Source: Sphingomonadales bacterium (GTDB lineage Bacteria > Pseudomonadota > Alphaproteobacteria > Sphingomonadales > Sphingomonadaceae). Taken from it: a stretch of 64,000 nucleotides of DNA. The stretch spans positions 1 through 64,000 of the forward strand of contig JAFLDB010000014.1 in the NCBI GenBank assembly GCA_017302615.1, written 5' to 3'. The notes beneath the pieces are model-generated. The model was given only the letters and a program-made list of their open reading frames with translations, was not told the origin of the DNA and searched no databases. The translations under genes were made by a program, and so were the position numbers. Shown in pieces: positions 25,469 to 33,827 of the stretch (position 1 is its first letter; each line of letters begins with the position of its first letter).

Positions 25469-27058
25469 ATGGACGATGATTCGACACGGGACACCGTGCC
25501 GCCCTACCGGGCGTTCATCAGCTACAGCCATGCCGACAGCCGGCTTGCCGCGCGGCTCCATAGCGCGCTTGAACGCAGCCGCGACGCCAGCGGAGCAAGG
25601 CTCGCCCCGATCTTCATCGACCGGGCCGAACTGGCCGCCGGGCCGGACCTGTCGGCCCAGGTCCGCCAGGCCTTGGCCCGGTCCGGCGCGCTGATCGTCA
25701 TCGCCAGCCCCGCCGCGCGCGCCAGCCGCTGGGTCGGTCAGGAAATCGCGCTGTTCCGCCAGCTCAATCCCGACCGTCCGGTGCTGGCCGCGCTGGTCGA
25801 TGGAGAGCCCGGGACGGCCTTTCCCGATGGGCTGGTGCGGCTGGGCGATGCGCCGGTCGAACCGCTGGCGGCCGATTTCCGCAAGGGCCGCGACGGCTGG
25901 CGCCTGGGCCTGCTCAAGCTGGTCGCCGGGCTGACCGGGCAGCCGCTCGACCGACTGGTCCAGCGCGATGCCCAGGCCCGGCAGCGCCGCGTGATGGCCG
26001 TCACGGCGGGGGCAGTCCTGCTCAGTCTAGTCCTCGCCGCGCTGCTGGTGGCCGCGATCCGCGCCCGCAACGAGGCCGAACGCCAGCGCGCCGAAGCGGA
26101 AGGACTGGTGGAATTCATGCTGACCGACCTGCGCGACAGACTGAAAGGCGTCGGCCGGCTGGACGTGATGGACGCGGTCAACCGGCGGGTAATGCAGCGC
26201 TATGCCGGTCAGGCCGACCTTTCCGCCCTGCCCAAGGCGGAACTGCTCAGCCGGGCCAAGCTGCTGCAAGCCATGGCGGAAGACGCCCTGTCGTTTCAGG
26301 GTCGCAAGGAGCAGGGTCGCAACGAAGCGCGCGAAGCCTACCGGATCACGGCCTATCTGATCGGCGCCCATCCCGACGACGGCGACGTGATCGCCGCCCA
26401 TGCCCGCAGCGAATACTGGCTGGGCTACGGCCTGTTCATCGACGAAACGCTGCCGGCCGCCGCGCGGCGCGATCGGGTTTCAGCGCACTGGAACCGCAAC
26501 CGCGCCCTCACGGCAAGGCTGGCGCAGATCGATCCGGCCCGCACCGAATGGCGGCTTGAAGCGAGTTATGCCGAAGGCAACCTATGCGCGCTCGAACTGT
26601 CCGAGCCGGCCCGGCCCGGGCTGGCGCTGCCGCACTGTCTGCGGGCCTCCCAGCTTTTGCAGGAGGTCTGGAACAAGCAGCCGGGCGATCTTGAAACCGG
26701 GCTGAACCTGGCCACCAGCCTGGCCTGGCAGGCCGATGCCCGGGCTGCGAGTGACGACCTGCCCGGAGCCCTGGCGCTGCGCCGCCGGCAACTGGCCCTT
26801 GCCGAGGACCTGACCCGCCGCAATCCCGCCGACAAGCGCGTGGCCGAGGCCCGGTTCCTCGCCGGATTTGGCCTCGCCAAGCAGCTCCGTGCAGCCGGAC
26901 GCGAGAGCGAGGCCCGGCGCGAAATGACCGCGGCCCGCACCATCATGGCCGACCTGCGCCGCCGCGATCCGCAGAATGGCGACTGGTCGTCATGGCTCGA
27001 CCAGGCCGACACGTTTCTTGCTTCCGGCAAACAGGCTTCACCATCAGAGAGGAATTGA
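25469..27058 (+). CDS. TIR domain protein with membrane helix and C-terminal helical repeats
   Basis: 529 residues from the ATG at 25469; the longer frame upstream lacks family similarity. Residues about 12-125 are a TIR domain starting A-F-I-S-Y-S-H-A-D, with I-F-I-D-R-A-E-L and the alpha-C segment R-W-V-G-Q-E, where Glu92 occupies the place of the catalytic glutamate of NAD-cleaving TIRs. One transmembrane helix lies at about 175-197, followed by a charged linker (L-V-E-F-M-L-T-D-L-R-D-R-L) and TPR-like helical repeats to the end. TIR would be cytosolic and the repeats on the other side or membrane-proximal. It leads a three-gene unit with the next gene two bases away. Confidence 0.85.
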   Translation: MDDDSTRDTVPPYRAFISYSHADSRLAARLHSALERSRDASGARLAPIFIDRAELAAGPDLSAQVRQALARSGALIVIASPAARASRWVGQEIALFRQLNPDRPVLAALVDGEPGTAFPDGLVRLGDAPVEPLAADFRKGRDGWRLGLLKLVAGLTGQPLDRLVQRDAQARQRRVMAVTAGAVLLSLVLAALLVAAIRARNEAERQRAEAEGLVEFMLTDLRDRLKGVGRLDVMDAVNRRVMQRYAGQADLSALPKAELLSRAKLLQAMAEDALSFQGRKEQGRNEAREAYRITAYLIGAHPDDGDVIAAHARSEYWLGYGLFIDETLPAAARRDRVSAHWNRNRALTARLAQIDPARTEWRLEASYAEGNLCALELSEPARPGLALPHCLRASQLLQEVWNKQPGDLETGLNLATSLAWQADARAASDDLPGALALRRRQLALAEDLTRRNPADKRVAEARFLAGFGLAKQLRAAGRESEARREMTAARTIMADLRRRDPQNGDWSSWLDQADTFLASGKQASPSERN

Positions 27059-27060
27059 CC

Positions 27061-27630
27061 ATGGTTTCGATCACGCATGCGCCCAAACCGAAAAATGACC
27101 GGGCCCAGCCCCGCCGCCCTGCCAGCCTTCCCGCCGCCGACCTTCGCGGCAAGGTCGAATTCGACATGGTTCTCAGCGGCGAGGGCGCGAACCGCAAGCT
27201 GACCTTCGTGCTGACTGCGCTGGACAATCCCGAGCTGGTGGGTCCACAGAAGGGCAAGGGTGCCTATCTGCGCGTCCCCGAAGGCAAAACGGTCGAGATC
27301 GAACTGCTCCTGAGCGAGGCGTGGGATTGGGAATATTCCGACACGGACGACGATTTCACCCTGGCGGCCGCCGGCCATTCCGGTCGCTATCACGTGAAAC
27401 GCGGCAGCAATGACAAGCGCAGCCGGATTGTGGTCATCGAGCCATCGGGCGGAGCGCCGGAAACGGAAATCACCAGCGTCAAGCACGACGAGAAGTTCAA
27501 CCTCGGCGTCCGGCTCGCGCAGGACAATGGCGGCGCACCGGTGGGAATCGAGATCGATCCGATCGTCAAGAACCCGCCGCCGGTCGGCGGCCTGATCGGG
27601 ACCCAGAACCAGTCCTCGCCGCTGCTCTGA
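27061..27630 (+). CDS. Small unknown protein of the TIR module
   Basis: 189 residues, ATG two bases after the TIR gene stop, with AGAGAGGAA just upstream. No signal peptide or membrane helix. The sequence is beta-rich with a charged centre (W-D-W-E-Y-S-D-T-D-D-D) and a Pro/Gly-rich tail. I recognise no family. The tight spacing on both sides (4 bases before the next gene) indicates that the three products act together, possibly as adaptor or substrate-binding component; that role is inference. Confidence 0.75.
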   Translation: MVSITHAPKPKNDRAQPRRPASLPAADLRGKVEFDMVLSGEGANRKLTFVLTALDNPELVGPQKGKGAYLRVPEGKTVEIELLLSEAWDWEYSDTDDDFTLAAAGHSGRYHVKRGSNDKRSRIVVIEPSGGAPETEITSVKHDEKFNLGVRLAQDNGGAPVGIEIDPIVKNPPPVGGLIGTQNQSSPLL

Positions 27631-27634
27631 CCGG

Positions 27635-29239
27635 ATGACCGCCCCCACTCTCCCCATGATCGCTGCGCTGGTCCGGGCCGGCGCGGTCGATCGGGCGGCC
27701 GAGCTGTTTGCCGCCACCGGATATGACCGCGCCAGCGGCAATCCGGCGGCGCTGGCCCTGGCCGGACGGATTGCCAAGGCGCAGGCGCGGCTGGCTTCGG
27801 GAGCAGCGCGAGCCGCGCGCTTCGCCGAAGCCGCGGCCGCCTACAGCGCCGCGCACGGGCTGGCCCCGGCACCCTATCTGGCCATCAATGCCGCAACCCT
27901 GAACCTGCTGGCGGGCGATGATGCCGCCGCCGCAGCGGGCGGGCGCGACGTGCTGGCACTGCTGGATAGCCCGGATCAGCCTGCCGACACACCTTATTAT
28001 CTGGCCGCAACCCGGGCCGAGGCCCTGCTGCTGCTGGGCGACCAGGCCGGGGCCGCAGCGGCCATGCGCGAAGCCGTGCGCCACGATCCCGATGGCTGGG
28101 ACGACCGTGCCATCACGCTGGCCCAGCTGCGCGAGATCCTGGCCGCCCGGGGCGAGAACAGCACCTGGCTGGAATCCTTCGCCCCGCCCGCCAGCCTGCA
28201 CTTTGCCGGGCACATGGGCATCCGGGCCGGCGGCAGCAGCGAAGCGGTCCTGGCGCAAGCGCTGGATCGCTGGCTGGCCGGGCAGCAGATCGGCTTTGCC
28301 TGGGGCGCGCTGGCGGCCGGAGCCGACGTGGTCATTGCCGAGCGCCTGTTGGCGGCCGGCTGCGCGCTGCACGTGGTCCTGCCCTGCCCGCCCGAGCGGT
28401 TCGAGGCGCAATCGGTCGCCCCGGCCGGGGCGGCGTGGACGGACCGTTACCGCGCCGTCATGGCCCAGGCCGCCTCGGTCCGCTGCGCCGGAACCATGTC
28501 CGTTTCGGTCCATGATCCGCTGGCCACGGCCTTTGCCGGGGAACTGGCAATCGGCGCGGCCATGCTGAACGCCGCCCGTCTGGGCAGCGCGGCACGGCAG
28601 CTGATCGTGCTGGACGAGGCCGGCGGCGGCCCCAACACCGCCCGGCAGGCCGAATTGTGGCACGGCGCGGCAGACAGCCGCCAGGTCCTGAACGTGCCGC
28701 GCGATGCCGCAGTGGAAGCGCTGTTTCCGCCCGAAGCACCGGACCTGGCCCGTCACCTGCTGTTCCATGCCGCGATTGCCTTTCCGGGCGATCCCGCCAG
28801 CCTGTCTTCGGCCAAACTGGGCGACCGGGCTGCCCTGGTTGGCATGGCCCTGGCCAGCTTGCCGCAAGGTTCGGTCCGGGCCGGACCGCACGGGTGGGAC
28901 GTGGCGACGCCCGATGTCGGTGCGGGCCTTTTCGCGACCCTTGCCGTCATGGACATGTGCCGCGCTGCCGGAATGGAACCGCCCGCAGCGGGCACCGATC
29001 TGGCGCTGGGCCTGCTGGTTCCCGATCTCGCCAGCGGCAGCCTGGTGGCGCACGGACCGGGCAGCGAACTGGCGCAGCGGCTGGCGGCCCATGCGCCGCC
29101 GGGACTGGTGCTGGCCAGCGATCCGCTGTCGGTCGCGCTGGCGGTCAGACAGCCAGGCCAGCTGCGGACCGAGCCATGGCTGCCGGACGAACCGGACCTT
29201 GGCGGCGCGGTTCACGCCGTCTTCGCGCAGGGTCAGTAA
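27635..29239 (+). CDS. TPR-SLOG-like protein with inactive class III cyclase-like domain
   Basis: 534 residues. Residues 1-180 are Ala-rich helical repeats resembling TRAFs-binding/TPR regions. Residues about 187-325 look like a SLOG/Rossmann nucleotide-sensor domain: H-F-A-G-H-M, then G-F-A-W-G-A-L-A-A-G-A-D-V-V-I-A-E, then A-L-H-V-V-L-P-C-P. Residues about 373-530 follow the class III nucleotide-cyclase layout, but the metal aspartates are lost: F-H-A-A-I-A-F replaces F-A-D-I-x-G-F, P-H-G replaces G-D-G, and E-L-A-Q-R replaces N-x-A-A-R. The C-terminal L-V-L-A-S-D-P matches the cyclase V-L-V-S. It is the last gene of the TIR unit and its stop overlaps that of the Crp/Fnr gene. Confidence 0.75.
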   Translation: MTAPTLPMIAALVRAGAVDRAAELFAATGYDRASGNPAALALAGRIAKAQARLASGAARAARFAEAAAAYSAAHGLAPAPYLAINAATLNLLAGDDAAAAAGGRDVLALLDSPDQPADTPYYLAATRAEALLLLGDQAGAAAAMREAVRHDPDGWDDRAITLAQLREILAARGENSTWLESFAPPASLHFAGHMGIRAGGSSEAVLAQALDRWLAGQQIGFAWGALAAGADVVIAERLLAAGCALHVVLPCPPERFEAQSVAPAGAAWTDRYRAVMAQAASVRCAGTMSVSVHDPLATAFAGELAIGAAMLNAARLGSAARQLIVLDEAGGGPNTARQAELWHGAADSRQVLNVPRDAAVEALFPPEAPDLARHLLFHAAIAFPGDPASLSSAKLGDRAALVGMALASLPQGSVRAGPHGWDVATPDVGAGLFATLAVMDMCRAAGMEPPAAGTDLALGLLVPDLASGSLVAHGPGSELAQRLAAHAPPGLVLASDPLSVALAVRQPGQLRTEPWLPDEPDLGGAVHAVFAQGQ

Positions 29240-29901
29240 ACCAGCTCTTCCAGCCGGTGCGGTGCGACCACTTCCAGCCCGCCGTCGACGCGCTTGACCA
29301 GACCGCGCTTTTCCCACCCGGAAATGGTCCGCGATACGGTCTCGCGAGTCGATTGCACGGTCATGGCCAGTTCGGCAAAGACCGGCATCGGCCGGATCAC
29401 CCGGTCCGGCCCGGCGCGCGAGCGGCGCAGCAGTTCCGCCGCGATCCGCCCGGTGGCGGACAGCATCGCCGCTTCGACCATGCGCTGGCGCATCGCGGCC
29501 AGCCGCCCGGCCAGGTGCCGGGTGATCGCCACGCCAACGCAGCTATAGCTTTCCATCAACCGGATCACCGCGGCGCCGGAAAAGTGCGCCGCCGCGCCCT
29601 CGCTCAGGGACTCGACCCGCGCCGCATCGGCATCGGGGGCCACCAGCGCCCCATAGAAATCGCCCGGTGCGATTGGCAGCAGCACCAGCATCGCCCCGTC
29701 GCGGCCATAGGCCACTTCCTGCGCGGCTCCGGCGGTCAGCAGCGAGGTCTCGTCGCGGTCGGGCAGCGGCCACAGCAGCGCGCCGCGCTCGTGCGCCGAT
29801 CCGCGCGCCATCGCGGCGATGGTGCCGGCCAGGGCCTGGCCACAGCCAAAGGCGGCGCGGATCGCAGCCAGATCGGTATCGTGGCTTGGAGGTTCGCCCA
29901 T
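29233..29901 (-). CDS. Crp/Fnr-family transcription regulator
   Basis: 222 residues. The C-terminal helix-turn-helix is a standard Crp type (A-E-L-A-M-T-V-Q-S-T-R-E-T-V-S-R-T-I), preceded by the dimerisation helix (R-Q-R-M-V-E-A-A-M-L-S-A-T-G-R-I-A). The N-terminal sensor domain has the beta-roll length, but I see neither the cAMP-contact P-G-E-x-x-x-R-x-A motif nor an FNR-type cysteine cluster, so the ligand is unknown. It is convergent with the TIR/cyclase-like unit and overlaps its last gene by seven bases, a physical linkage that may be functional. Confidence 0.85.
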   Translation of the reverse strand: MGEPPSHDTDLAAIRAAFGCGQALAGTIAAMARGSAHERGALLWPLPDRDETSLLTAGAAQEVAYGRDGAMLVLLPIAPGDFYGALVAPDADAARVESLSEGAAAHFSGAAVIRLMESYSCVGVAITRHLAGRLAAMRQRMVEAAMLSATGRIAAELLRRSRAGPDRVIRPMPVFAELAMTVQSTRETVSRTISGWEKRGLVKRVDGGLEVVAPHRLEELVY

Positions 29902-29942
29902 GGCGGCAGGCTAACACCGCCCGCCGCAGGGCGAAAGAGCGA

Positions 29943-30800
29943 TCAGCTGCCCGGCTTCCAGCCGAATTCGGCAACGGTCCCGGCCGGCGGGACCGGCACC
30001 ATCACCTGGTTCACCTGCACGCTTTCACCGGGCGCGAGCACGCGCTTGGACGGCACGATCTCTGCCGTGTAGACAACCCGCTTGCGGCCATCGCGCAGCA
30101 CCAGCATGACCGGCGGCACCGAGCGCGAGGCTTGCGAGATATTGGTGATCGTGCCGTTCGCCTCGAAAAACCAGGTCTGGTCCGGAAGCTGCCGGCGGCC
30201 TTGCTGCTTGGCCGGGAAATCCAGTTTCAGGCCCGGCTGGTCCTCGGCGAACATCGGCTGGGCAAAGGGCAGCCAGCTGGGAAGACCGTACCACGCCGTG
30301 GCCGCCACAGCGCCCAGCGCCACGACTGCAAACAGCGCCGCGGCAATGGTCCACATCCGGGCCGGATTGCGGCGCGGGCGGAACGGCGGTTCGTAATCGA
30401 ACTGCGAAGGACCATCGTCCGGTGCGGGTGGCGGCACCCTGAGCGCGGCAGTCGGCGGGGGCAGGACATCCTCGGCAAAGCCAAGCGGCGGCGGGACGAT
30501 ATCCTCGGGTTCCTGCTCTGCCGGGGTCGGGACTGGCGGTTCCGCCCGGTCCGGTTCCGGCAGATCGGGTTCACGCGCAATCGGCTCCGGCTCCGCCACA
30601 GGCATTGGCGCTGCGGGCGGCGGAGGAGGTGGTGGTGGCGCAGGGCGTGGCGGGGGTGGCGGCGCCACCGCTTCGGGCGCCGGCCCATCCTGGAACCACG
30701 AGTGGCGGCATTTGGCGCAGCGCACCGTGCGGCCTTCCACGCCGATCGCGCTGTCGGGAACGGCATAGCGCGTGTTGCAGGCGGGGCAGGCGATAATCAT
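29943..30800 (-). CDS. MJ0042-type zinc-ribbon membrane protein
   Basis: 285 residues from the ATG at 30800, which gives the typical start M-I-I-A-C-P-A-C-N-T-R-Y-A-V-P. Two C-x-x-C knuckles (C-P-A-C near 5-8 and C-A-K-C near 28-31) form the MJ0042 zinc ribbon, followed by W-F. A 100-residue Pro/Glu-rich linker leads to one transmembrane helix near 157-178 and a C-terminal periplasmic-type beta domain with a DUF3426-like pattern (E-A-N-G-T-I-T-N, then V-P-P-V-M-L-V-L-R-D-G). It is divergent from ftsE, a widespread alphaproteobacterial arrangement; the function is not established. Confidence 0.85.
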   Translation of the reverse strand: MIIACPACNTRYAVPDSAIGVEGRTVRCAKCRHSWFQDGPAPEAVAPPPPPRPAPPPPPPPPAAPMPVAEPEPIAREPDLPEPDRAEPPVPTPAEQEPEDIVPPPLGFAEDVLPPPTAALRVPPPAPDDGPSQFDYEPPFRPRRNPARMWTIAAALFAVVALGAVAATAWYGLPSWLPFAQPMFAEDQPGLKLDFPAKQQGRRQLPDQTWFFEANGTITNISQASRSVPPVMLVLRDGRKRVVYTAEIVPSKRVLAPGESVQVNQVMVPVPPAGTVAEFGWKPGS

Positions 30801-30944
30801 GACACTTGCGTTAAGCATGGCTTGCGCCCATGCGGCAAGCATTGTCCGGGGGTTCATTCCCCCCAAGCCCCTTTTTTCCACATGGATCGGCGGTTATAGG
30901 CCGATCCGCAGCCCCGCCACCCAACCGGACCGTCCCAGACCGCA

Positions 30945-31682
30945 ATGACCGACCCTTCCGCCGGTGAAATCGTCCAGTTCGACAATGTCGGGCTGCGCTA
31001 TGGCACCGATCGCGAGGTGCTGAGCGACGTTTCCTTCACCCTGTTTCCTGGCAGCTTCTATTTCCTGACCGGCGCCAGCGGCGCGGGCAAGACCTCGCTG
31101 CTCAAGCTGCTCTACCTGGCCCAGCGTCCGTCGCGCGGCATGATCCGGATGTTTGGCACCGATGCGATCACCATGCCGCGCGAACGGCTGCCCCTCCTGC
31201 GCCGGCGGCTGGGCGTGGTGTTCCAGGATTTCCGGCTGGTTCCGCACCTTTCCGCGTTCGACAATGTCGCCCTGCCGCTGCGGGTGGCCGGCGTGGCCGA
31301 GCGCGATCTGGAAAAGCCGGTGGCCGACATGCTCGAATGGGTGCGGCTGGGCGAGCGGATGCATGCCCTGCCCGCCCAGCTTTCCGGCGGAGAGCAGCAG
31401 CGCGTGGCCATCGCCCGGGCCGTGATCGGCCGCCCCGAAATGCTGATCGCGGACGAGCCGACCGGCAACGTCGATCCCGACATGGCGATCAAGCTGCTGC
31501 GCCTGTTCGAAGCGCTGAACCGGATGGGGACGACCGTGGTGGTCGCCACCCACGACGTTCACCTGCTCAAGAAGGTCCCGGATTCGCTGATCATGCGGCT
31601 CGACAAGGGGCGCCTGTCCGATCCGACCGGCGCGCTGCGCTATCCGCCCCGCCCGCACGGCGGCTTTGGTTCGCGGGGCTGA
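30945..31682 (+). CDS. ftsE: Cell division ATP-binding protein FtsE
   Basis: 245 residues. ABC ATPase with Walker A G-A-S-G-A-G-K-T, the Q-loop V-V-F-Q-D-F, signature L-S-G-G-E-Q-Q-R and Walker B L-I-A-D-E-P followed by T-G-N-V-D-P and the H-loop T-H-D. The F-Q-D-F-R-L segment is typical of FtsE. With FtsX it controls septal peptidoglycan hydrolases through the divisome. ftsX follows after three bases. The C-terminal tail is slightly extended with Pro/Gly. Confidence 0.96.
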   Translation: MTDPSAGEIVQFDNVGLRYGTDREVLSDVSFTLFPGSFYFLTGASGAGKTSLLKLLYLAQRPSRGMIRMFGTDAITMPRERLPLLRRRLGVVFQDFRLVPHLSAFDNVALPLRVAGVAERDLEKPVADMLEWVRLGERMHALPAQLSGGEQQRVAIARAVIGRPEMLIADEPTGNVDPDMAIKLLRLFEALNRMGTTVVVATHDVHLLKKVPDSLIMRLDKGRLSDPTGALRYPPRPHGGFGSRG

Positions 31683-31685
31683 GCC

Positions 31686-32591
31686 ATGGCACTGAAGCTT
31701 CCCTCGTTCGGCAGCGCCGGGTCCGCCCCGGAACTGATGCCGCAGGGCCGGCTGGCCGGGCCGATGCCTTGGGTAATCGCGATCATGGTGGCGCTGACGG
31801 TGATTGCCGCCGCCGCCGGTCTGGCGCTCAGCAACACCGCCCGCAATGCCGCCGATGCCCTGTCTGGCGGGGTGACGGTCCAGGTGGTCGAAGCAAATCC
31901 CGTTGAGCGCAACCGCCAGGCCGAGGCCGCCGCGAAGGCCCTGCGCGCAACCCCCGGCGTGACCACGGCGGAAATCGTGCCGCAGGAAGAGGTCGAACGC
32001 CTGATCGAGCCGTGGCTCGGCGCGCGGGTCGGCGACGGGCAGATCCCGGTTCCCGCGCTGGTCGACGTGCGGATGCGCGAGGCGGTGACCGGCGAGACTC
32101 TGGGCGCGCTGCGCCGGCAGGTGCGGCAGGTTGCCCCGGCGGCGCGGGTCGATGCGCAGTCCAGCTGGCTGAAGCCCGTGTTCGGCGCGATCGATTCGCT
32201 GCAATGGCTGGCCCTCGCGCTGGTTGCGCTGCTGGGCATGGCGCTGGCCGCGGCTGTGCTGCTGGCCGTGCGCACCTCGCTGGGCACCAACCGCGAGACG
32301 ATCGAAATCGTCCACTTGCTGGGCGGCACCGATGCCCAGATCGCCCGGGTGTTCCAGCGCGCGGTCGGGTTCGATGCGGCCGGCGGCGGCGCGGTCGGGC
32401 TGGCGCTGGGGCTGGTCGTCGTGCTGTTCCTGGGCCAGCGGTTCGGCGGGCTGGAGGCCGGGCTGGTCCAGTCCGGCGCGTTGGGCTGGATCGACTGGGT
32501 GCTGCTCGCCCTGGTGCCGATTGCCGGGCTGGTGCTGGCCATGCTGACCGCGCGGATTACTGTGCTGCGCGCGCTGCGCAAGATGCTCTGA
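31686..32591 (+). CDS. ftsX: Cell division protein FtsX
   Basis: 301 residues. Four transmembrane helices: about 29-50, then after a ~100-residue periplasmic loop three helices in the C-terminal 140 residues. The loop contains E-R-N-R-Q-A-E-A-A-A-K-A-L-R, and the C-terminal part has the conserved I-E-I-V-H-L-L-G-G-T-D-A-Q-I-A-R-V-F segment of FtsX. It is the permease-like partner of FtsE. The next gene starts one base after its stop codon. Confidence 0.95.
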   Translation: MALKLPSFGSAGSAPELMPQGRLAGPMPWVIAIMVALTVIAAAAGLALSNTARNAADALSGGVTVQVVEANPVERNRQAEAAAKALRATPGVTTAEIVPQEEVERLIEPWLGARVGDGQIPVPALVDVRMREAVTGETLGALRRQVRQVAPAARVDAQSSWLKPVFGAIDSLQWLALALVALLGMALAAAVLLAVRTSLGTNRETIEIVHLLGGTDAQIARVFQRAVGFDAAGGGAVGLALGLVVVLFLGQRFGGLEAGLVQSGALGWIDWVLLALVPIAGLVLAMLTARITVLRALRKML

Positions 32592-32592
32592 C

Positions 32593-33126
32593 ATGGTTAT
32601 CCGCCGCATCCTTTCCGCGATTCTGCTGGCCTGGGCGCTGGGTTTCGTCTGGTTTGCCGTCGCCCTGCCGCAGCCGGCCGGAGAAGAGCGCGCCGACGGC
32701 GTGGTGGTGCTGACCGGCGGGGCCGGACGGATCGCGCGCGGGCTGGAAACGCTGCGCAGCGGCTGGGCACCCAAGCTGTTTGTTTCGGGCGTGGACCGCA
32801 ATGTGAAACCGCATGAATTCGCGGTCGAATACGGGATCGGCAGCCGCCAGATGGCCTGCTGCGTCACGCTGGGCTTTGCCGCCACCAACACCGCCAGCAA
32901 TGCGCAGGAAACGATCGACTGGATCAAGGGGCAGAACCTGCGTTCGGTCCGGCTGGTGACCAGCGACTGGCATATGCGCCGCGCCGTGCTGGAACTGCGC
33001 AGCCGGGTGCCCGAAGGCGTCACCGTGATCCCAGATGCAGTGCCGACCCAGCCGAGCCTGAAGATGCTGTTCCTGGAATACCACAAGCTGCTGGCCCGCA
33101 GCGTCATGCGTGCGGTAGAGGTCTGA
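32593..33126 (+). CDS. YdcF family (DUF218) membrane protein
   Basis: 177 residues. An N-terminal hydrophobic helix (about 5-24) is followed by a DUF218 domain: D-G-V-V-V-L-T-G-G-A-G-R near 36-47, A-x-N-T-A-S-N-A-Q-E-T near 98-108, and V-T-S-D-W-H-M-R-R-A near 121-130. Members of this family (YdcF, SanA, ElyC) act on the cell envelope, and the exact reaction is not established. It is embedded between ftsX and plsC with one- and two-base gaps, so it belongs to an envelope-biogenesis operon. Confidence 0.88.
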   Translation: MVIRRILSAILLAWALGFVWFAVALPQPAGEERADGVVVLTGGAGRIARGLETLRSGWAPKLFVSGVDRNVKPHEFAVEYGIGSRQMACCVTLGFAATNTASNAQETIDWIKGQNLRSVRLVTSDWHMRRAVLELRSRVPEGVTVIPDAVPTQPSLKMLFLEYHKLLARSVMRAVEV

Positions 33127-33128
33127 TC

Positions 33129-33827
33129 ATGGCCTGGTTGATTGCCCTGATCCGCTCGATCCTGTTTTACATCGCCTTCTACGGCGGTTCGGTGTTCATC
33201 GTCATCGCCAGCGCCCTCGCCCTGCTGGGCAGCCGGGCGACGTTCCGCCGCGCGGTCGATTCCTGGTCGCTGTGGCACCGCTTCTGCATGCGCTACCTGC
33301 TGGGCCAGACCGTGGTGGTCGAAGGCGAAGTGCCGGAGGGCCGGATCTTCGTGGCAATCAAGCATGAAAGCTTTTTCGAAGCGATCGATATTCCCCAGCT
33401 CCTCCCCTACCCCGGCGTCTTCGCCAAGGCGGAGCTGATGCGGATTCCGCTGTGGGGCCTGGTCGGCGATCGCTATGGCCTGGTCGAAGTGCAGCGCGAT
33501 CAGGGTGCCAAGGCGCTGCGCCACATGATGGCGGCGGCCAAGCAGATCAGCCAGGCCGAGGGCCGGCCGCTGGCGATCTTTCCCGAAGGCACCCGTGTGC
33601 CGGTAGGCACCGCGCCGCCGCTGCAATCGGGCTTTGCCGGCATCTACAAGCTGCTGGGCCTACCGGTGGTGGCAGTCGCGGTCGATGCCGGGCGGCTCTA
33701 TCACCGCTGGGTCAAGCTGCCGGGGGTGATCACTTACCGGATCGTCGACGTTGTCCCACCAGGCCTGCCGCGCGACGAGGCCGAGGCCCGGGTCCACGCC
33801 GCGATCAACGCGCTTAACCCGCAGTGA
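33129..33827 (+). CDS. plsC: 1-acyl-sn-glycerol-3-phosphate acyltransferase (PlsC family)
   Basis: 232 residues with one N-terminal transmembrane helix (about 5-30). The acyltransferase core has K-H-E-S-F-F-E-A-I-D in place of the classical N-H-x-S-x-x-D (so HX4E rather than HX4D) and the second block F-P-E-G-T-R at about 155-160. It transfers an acyl chain to lysophosphatidic acid at the inner membrane. The variant acid residue is common among alphaproteobacterial paralogues, so the acyl acceptor should be treated as tentative. The stop overlaps the following transporter gene by four bases. Confidence 0.85.
   Translation: MAWLIALIRSILFYIAFYGGSVFIVIASALALLGSRATFRRAVDSWSLWHRFCMRYLLGQTVVVEGEVPEGRIFVAIKHESFFEAIDIPQLLPYPGVFAKAELMRIPLWGLVGDRYGLVEVQRDQGAKALRHMMAAAKQISQAEGRPLAIFPEGTRVPVGTAPPLQSGFAGIYKLLGLPVVAVAVDAGRLYHRWVKLPGVITYRIVDVVPPGLPRDEAEARVHAAINALNPQ

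Noticed and set aside
30894-33626. 910-codon minus-strand frame across ftsE-ftsX-ydcF-plsC
   Set aside because: Antisense shadow; His/Gln/Gly/Arg-rich composition typical of reverse reading of high-GC genes.
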